DNA from: Daphnia carinata
Lineage: Eukaryota > Arthropoda > Branchiopoda > Diplostraca > Daphniidae
DNA length: 64,000 nt
Direction of reading: 5' to 3'
NCBI RefSeq assembly: GCF_022539665.2
Contig: NC_081332.1
Span: 2,005,773-2,069,772 of the forward strand
Below the pieces are notes generated by a model. It made no database searches. It was not told where the DNA came from and saw nothing but the letters and a program-made list of their open reading frames with translations. The stretch's first letter is position 1; each line of letters opens with the position of its first letter. Below, in pieces: positions 50,901 to 64,000 of the stretch. The position numbers and the translations under genes are program-made.

Positions 50901-52915
50901 ATCGCTGATTACGAATATCATGTTTATTTTGACATTGACCTTATATTTTTTGAATTAACCGTAAAAGACTAAAATCGGTCAAAAATGAAAAAGTAGGAAG
51001 GCTATAGCCTTCTCACTTTTTCAAATTTCGTCAAATTCCAGATTTAATTAAAAATACGTTACATCGATGTAAAATTCATCGCTGATTACGAATATCATGT
51101 TTATTTTGACGTTGGTATTATAGTTTTTGAATTAACCGTAAAAGACTAAAATCGGCCAAAAATGAAAAAGTAGGAAGGCTATAGCCTTCTCACTTTTTCA
51201 AATTTCGTCAAATTCCAGATATAATTAAAAATACGTTATATTGATGCAGTATTCATCGCTGATTACGAATATCATGTTTATTTTGACGCTGGTATTATAG
51301 TTTTTGAATTAACCGTAAAAGACTAAAATCGGCCAAAAATGAAAAAGTAGGAAGGCCTTCTCACTTTTTCAAATTTCGTCAAATTCCAGATATAATTAAA
51401 AATACGTTATATTGATGCAGTATTCATCGCTGATTACGAATATCATGTTTATTTTGACGATTGGTATTATAGTTTTTGAATTAACCGTAAAAGACTAAAA
51501 TCGGTCAAAAATGAAAAAGTAGGAAGGCTATAGCCTTCTCACTTTTTCAAATTTCGTCAAATTCCAGATTTAATTAAAAATACGTTACATCGATGTAAAA
51601 TTCATCGCTGATTACGAATATCATGTTTATTTTGACGTTGGTATTATAGTTTTTGAATTAACCGTAAAAGACTAAAATCGGCCAAAAATGAAAAAGTAGG
51701 AAGGCTATAGCCTTCTCACTTTTTCAAATTTCGTCAAATTCCAGATATAATTAAAAATACGTTATATTGATGCAGTATTCATCGCTGATTACGAATATCA
51801 TGTTTATTTTGACGCTGGTATTATAGTTTTTGAATTAACCGTAAAAGACTAAATCGGCCAAAAATGAAAAAGTAGGAAGGCTATAGCCTTCTCGCTTTTT
51901 CAAATTTCGTCAAATTCCAGATTTAATTAAAAATACGTTACATCGATGTAAAATTCATCGCTGATTACGAATATCATGTTTATTTTGACGCTGGTATTAT
52001 AGTTTTTGAATTAACCGTAAAAGACTAAAATCGGCCAAAAATGAAAAAGTAGGAAGGCTATAGCCTTCTCACTTTTTCAAATTTCGTCAAATTCCAGATT
52101 TAATTAAAAATACGTTACATCGATGTAAAATTCATCGCTGATTACGAATATCATGTTTATTTTGACGCTGGTATTATAGTTTTTGAATTAACCGTAAAAG
52201 ACTAAAATCGGCCAAAAATGAAAAAGTAGGAAGGCTATATAGCCTTCTCACTTTTTCAAATTTCGTCAAATTCCAGATATAATTAAAAATACGTTATATT
52301 GATGCAGTATTCATCGCTGATTACGAATATCATGTTTATTTTGACGCTGGTATTATAGTTTTTGAATTAACCGTAAAAGACTAAAATCGGCCAAAAATGA
52401 AAAAGTAGGAAGGCTATAGCCTTCTCACTTTTTCAAATTTCGTCAAATTCCATATTTAATTAAAAATACGTTACATCGATGTAAAATTCATCGCTGATTA
52501 CGAATATCATGTTTATTTTGACGCTGGTATTATAGTTTTTGAATTAACCGTAAAAGACTAAAATAGGCCAAAAATGAAAAAGTAGGAAGGCTATAGCCTT
52601 CTCACTTTTTCAAATTTCGTCAAATTCCAGATATAATTAAAAATACGTTATATTGATGCAGTATTCATCGCTGATTACGAATATCATGTTTATTTTGACG
52701 CTGTTATTATATTTTTTGAATTAACCGTAAAAGACTAAAATCGGTCAAAAATGAAAAAGTAGGAAGGCTATAGCCTTCTCACTTTTTCAAATTTCGTCAA
52801 ATTCCAGATATAATTAAAAATACGTTATATCGATTCAAAATTCATCGCTGATTACGAATATCACTTTTATTTTGACATTGGGTTAATAGCTTTTGAATTA
52901 ACCGTTAAAAACTAA
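44974..52915 (+). repeat. tandem satellite array, about 45 copies of a 177 bp unit
   Basis: The marker ggctatagcc recurs every 177 bp (for example 45342, 45519, 45696, 45873) through about 44 head-to-tail intervals. Each unit carries TGAAAAAGT-AG-GAAGGCTA/TAGCCTTC-TC-ACTTTTTCA, a 38 bp palindrome broken only by one 2 nt mismatch pair. Two internal variants alternate: one with acatcgatgt (itself a 10 bp palindrome) and one with atattgatgc. The tail is either gacgctggtattatag or gacattgaccttatat, and the second tail type is followed by cggtc rather than cggcc. The first and last units are the most diverged and the interior ones nearly identical, as expected under ongoing homogenisation. No reading frame crosses a unit. 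Confidence 0.97.
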
Positions 52916-53290
52916 GAGTCGGGTTTATTTTGTAGAGCTTATTTGTCGGGCTTAAAATTTAACGTTAATAATTTAACGTTTTTAAATTTAGGTTTAAGTT
53001 AAAAAATAAATTGATTTTTGTGATTACATTAGATTCGGCATCGAAATCATGCATTTTAAGTCGAATTTGAAATTTGGCCAAAAATGAAAAAGGCTTTCCC
53101 ATTTTCTCTGTTTTTGCTAAATTTTAAATATAGTTTAAAATACATAATTTTGTTTCTAAATTGAACACAAATCGCGAAAATCAAGTTTGTTTTAACGTTG
53201 GTCTCATATTTTATTTAATAAATGAAATAAATGAAAGCGTTCGTGTAAAATCCGACTGAAAAATAAGCCCGACTTTTCAAGATTTCGATT
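52916..53290. repeat. right flank of the satellite block, dispersed-repeat sequence
   Basis: After the last degenerate unit the sequence again matches the 34.3 kb locus: ttgattttt(c)gtgatt, atcgaaatcatg(c/t)attttaa, ttggccaaaaatgaaaaa. Here the palindrome is replaced by ggctttccc, so this copy lost the inverted-repeat centre. The block ends around aataagcccgactttt near 53260-53280, beyond which unique sequence leads into the Pvr gene. Confidence 0.7.
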
Positions 53291-54173
53291 GTTCCTTGGA
53301 GGCATCTAGCGATAGAATATTGTAGCCGTTTACAGATATTCTGGCCTCGCCCAATTCCAGTCGTACCCCGCGGGCTTTACGTGTTTTTTCTGCATTGTAT
53401 ACAATCTATACATATATACAAAGGCTTGTTACTTTTCTCCTCCCAGTCTAGCCCGGTCATGGGGTTTGTGTATGATTGTGGAGCTCGAATCAACAGGCAC
53501 TAAGTTTTTGCTTAACGAAACTGTGTACGAGCTGTGCAGACATTCCACGAAAAATTCTTGTGGTTGCGCTATTCACGATCGTTCTTCATCTGGTTTGTTT
53601 TTTAGTGTTAGTTTAAAAATCATCCCGCCCTACAGTGCGTAGACAGTCAGTCGTGTCAGTCAACAATAAATGGAGAAGTGACGGTGTGTGCGCAGCTGAT
53701 TCTTAGCGATTTAAGCGATTCGTGATGTCTGGTGACTAAAGGGTGTGCCGAATTGTGTCCCATTAACCATTGTTATTGAGTCTGCTTAATAGTGTCAAAG
53801 CTGCATTGTAACCGTGCATTTCGAAATGAAACGATGACGTCAAAGCCGTGCTCACCTTCCCAGTAGAAAACCCAGGAAAAGGGAGAGCCAGCGAACGTGT
53901 TTTTACCTTTGGCAGAGGGAAAACCAAAGTGCCCTCAAGCAAAAGAGAAATTAGGTTTGTTTTTTATTTATTTTTTGTTTTTTTGTTTTCTCTAGTTAGA
54001 CGTGCTGATGTGACCGTCATTTCTTAAAGCATTCCACAACTCTTAACCAAACTCATTTCACTGTGCCGCTTTCTGTGCCGGCCTTGGTGGTTTCCTACCG
54101 AAACTGATCGTGCTACCGAACGTGATCCTGCAAATAGTGTGGAAAGGAATCTCATACGCCCCGTGACGACAAA
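53291..54173 (+). promoter_or_regulatory. Pvr promoter and 5' UTR region
   Basis: Unique sequence between the repeat block and the Pvr start codon. Two arthropod initiator-like TCAGT motifs occur at 53647-53651 and 53656-53660, with an A/T-rich string (gtttaaaaat, 53611-53620) about 35 bp upstream. The start site is therefore probably near 53650, giving a 5' UTR of about 500 nt unless part is spliced out. The exact start and any 5' UTR intron are not resolved. Confidence 0.4.
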
Positions 54174-62077
<7,904 letters not shown>

Positions 62078-62422
62078 TGACACAACCCACATCTTATCAC
62101 GCTTTGTTTGTTGAGTGTCTGCGACTTTTGTTGATTCATTGGTGTGTGTGTGTACATCATGCCTGTAAGGTTTCCCGAGTTTACATCAATTACGCGCCTA
62201 AACGCGCCGTTGTCGTAACGGACAGTGATTAAAAGCCACAGTTCCAGAGCTTGTCATTACGGCTACCTTTCGTTTAGATTAGTTAACAAAATGTAGAGTC
62301 AAATGTGAATGTAATCAGATTTTAAGAAAAGAAATGTTTGCAACGTTTTAACAACCGCTACTTTGCTAAGGTTTTACGCATCCAACGTTTTATCAGTTGA
62401 CATGAAACAGGGCATTGGTCGC

Positions 62423-62449
62423 ACGACGCAGTTGAACCAACTGCGTCGT
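62423..62449 (+). repeat. perfect 12 bp stem-loop in the Pvr 3' UTR
   Basis: Arms ACGACGCAGTTG (62423-62434) and CAACTGCGTCGT (62438-62449) are perfectly complementary around a 3 nt loop (aac). It lies about 350 nt after the stop codon and is GC-richer than its surroundings, so it would be a stable RNA structure if it is within the mature 3' UTR. Confidence 0.9.
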
Positions 62450-63184
62450 CTGCATTCCTGACCAACTTCCTCTTACGGTTCGTTTAAAACGAAGAACGTT
62501 TCCCTCAATTTTATTTGGGGTATATGGAAAAGCAGAAGAGTATTTTTGCTTAGCCAAAGCCAAAATATGATTATTATTATCGTTGTATTATTGTTGCCAG
62601 CCATTGCCGAAAAACGTACCTTTCATTTGTGTAACTGTAGTGCTTAATCGTGCAAGTGTAATATTCATGTTTTTGCCAAAAGTATCAGCGGACAACATTC
62701 CCAAATATTTTGAAACGTTATCACGATTGTTTTGACTCTTTGCCCTCAACTTCATACACGACATTTTTTTTTCTCCCCCCATTAATACACACATTTATGA
62801 AAATATTTTAATGGTAAAAAAAAAATAATAATTCGCTTTCTCCCTTCTATCTTCTCGTATACACCAGCAATTAGGGTAATCTATTTCCATTCCATTACAT
62901 GATGGGATATATGCCGACTATAGTCCATTGCTGACAAGCGGCGTTTTTACGCTTAGCCATAAGACGAAGAGGGGAGATTGGGGGGGGGGGGGGGGGAGAC
63001 GGTGTGTAGTTTATTAAAAGGACCGCGGGTCCGAGCATATTAAACATCCAACATTACATGCGACTAAGAAAAAAAAAAGCTTTTGCTCGTAAAAACGAAT
63101 AGTCTAGCAAAACAAACAGTGAGAGACGAGACGCATGAAAATATATACCGTAACCCCTTTTTCGGGGTAGTAAGAAAGAACAAA

Positions 63185-63206
63185 ATATATATATATATAT
63201 ATATAT
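63185..63206. repeat. (AT)n microsatellite
   Basis: An uninterrupted AT run, read directly, downstream of Pvr. Confidence 0.9.
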
Positions 63207-64000
63207 TTACGTAAAAGAGGGGAAATTTACTTCTTTTTTCTGCTCATGAGGGAAAAGTTTAAAAAGAAGTCGGCATGGTAGAGTTTTAAAAATAGATTAA
63301 TGATAATAAGAAAATTCAGTGGGGGGGAAATTGGCTTTAGATAATGACCCTAACCAGCCCATTAGCTGTAGCTACGGGTGTTCTCTCTCTTATTTTTTTT
63401 TCATCCCACCTTCTCCTCTTCTTCTTTTTGAATATTATCTTTTTGATTTAAATGAAATTTCTTGTACAAGAAAAAAAATTGCTAAAATGTAATTACAACG
63501 TCGTCTGCTTTGAAAGTTAACTCTAGAAGAGAAAACAGTTCGTGCTTTAGAACGAAAATAGACCCTCATTTATAGTATTTAAAGCAGTTGTTTTTGTGGT
63601 CATGTTTGGAAACATTGTTGATTTAAATCTCGTGTTTCTAAAAAAAAATACATTAGCCCAATGACCCAGTATCGGCTTAGACATAGCAAAAAAGGGTAGC
63701 GGGTGCGACCCACCCAGTGAGCACAGCAGAACCCGTAAATCCTCTTCGTTAAAAATCGGAAAAGCTTAAAAAAAAAAAAAAAAGATTTTGGATTTTAATG
63801 AGTTGACCCCCAATTGCTGTTTGCTTTTTCTTCATCATCTACGGAACTATGGAAAAGAAGCAATTAACTAACGAATCGGATCGATTTACGATGGAGCCAA
63901 TCGGCGCCTTTTTTTTACGTTCGTTCATGTATCCAACATTCTTTTTCAAAACAAATCCAGTGGTAAACCGTAACGTGTGTCATCACAAAAAAGAAAAAAG

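Larger units (their letters stand above)
62078..64000 (+). other. Pvr 3' UTR and downstream DNA
   Basis: Non-coding sequence after the Pvr stop. No AATAAA was found by eye, so the poly-A site is not placed. It contains a perfect stem-loop at 62423-62449, a 17 nt G run at 62980-62996, an (AT)n run at 63185-63206 and several A runs. No gene is seen before the right edge. Confidence 0.6.

Noticed and set aside
44974-52915. CRISPR-like regular repeat array
   Set aside because: The whole 177 bp unit is repeated with no unique spacers, and the genome is clearly eukaryotic with spliced genes. It is a satellite.
53955-53995. 41 bp intron in the Pvr 5' UTR (gtttgt to ctctag)
   Set aside because: The splice-like ends are present, but 41 bp is shorter than the other introns here and the sequence is mostly T, so it is not called.

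Overview
The window looks like nuclear DNA from an arthropod, most likely a branchiopod crustacean of the Daphnia type. This is inferred from compact genes with many 60-100 bp introns, one Pvr-type receptor tyrosine kinase with seven Ig domains, a D2-like dopamine receptor of arthropod type, and AT-rich, microsatellite-rich non-coding DNA. No species can be named from the sequence alone.

Layout. (1) 1-30.9 kb: two coding exons, on the minus strand, of a D2-like dopamine receptor (Dop2R). The first coding exon (long glycosylated N-terminus, TM1, TM2) lies at 30006-30857 and the TM3 exon at 2209-2318. A 27.7 kb intron separates them, and the remaining exons lie off the left edge. The intron holds no gene I can support; it carries homopolymer C/G runs, microsatellites and several perfect hairpins. 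(2) 31-35.5 kb: Dop2R upstream DNA with a degenerate dispersed repeat at 34.3-35.2 kb. (3) 35.5-36.8 kb, minus strand: a compact eight-exon gene for a 271-residue protein I do not recognise. (4) 37.1-44.1 kb, plus strand: an FGD-family Rho GEF (proline-rich N-terminus, DH, PH, FYVE, PH), apparently divergently transcribed from the previous gene. (5) 44543-44615: a tRNA-Arg(ACG) gene. (6) 44.66-53.3 kb: a repeat block whose core is about 45 head-to-tail copies of a 177 bp satellite unit, each with a 38 bp near-perfect palindrome. A degenerate relative sits at 34.3-35.2 kb. (7) 54.17-62.08 kb, plus strand: a complete PDGF/VEGF-receptor-like kinase gene (Pvr). It has two homologous 160 bp exons that reading-frame arithmetic makes mutually exclusive, so the C-terminal half of Ig domain 2 can be swapped. 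(8) 62.08-64 kb: Pvr 3' UTR and downstream DNA with a perfect 12 bp stem-loop.

Functional picture. The genes are not an operon. They are independent signalling genes: a dopamine GPCR, an unknown cytosolic-looking protein, a Rho-family GEF that binds phosphoinositide, and a growth-factor receptor. The most noteworthy items are the palindromic satellite, with indels placed symmetrically at the palindrome centre, and the paired alternative Ig2 exons of Pvr, one of which has a (GT)10 tract beside its acceptor. All exon models were assembled by eye from splice signals and reading-frame continuity; transcript data would be decisive.
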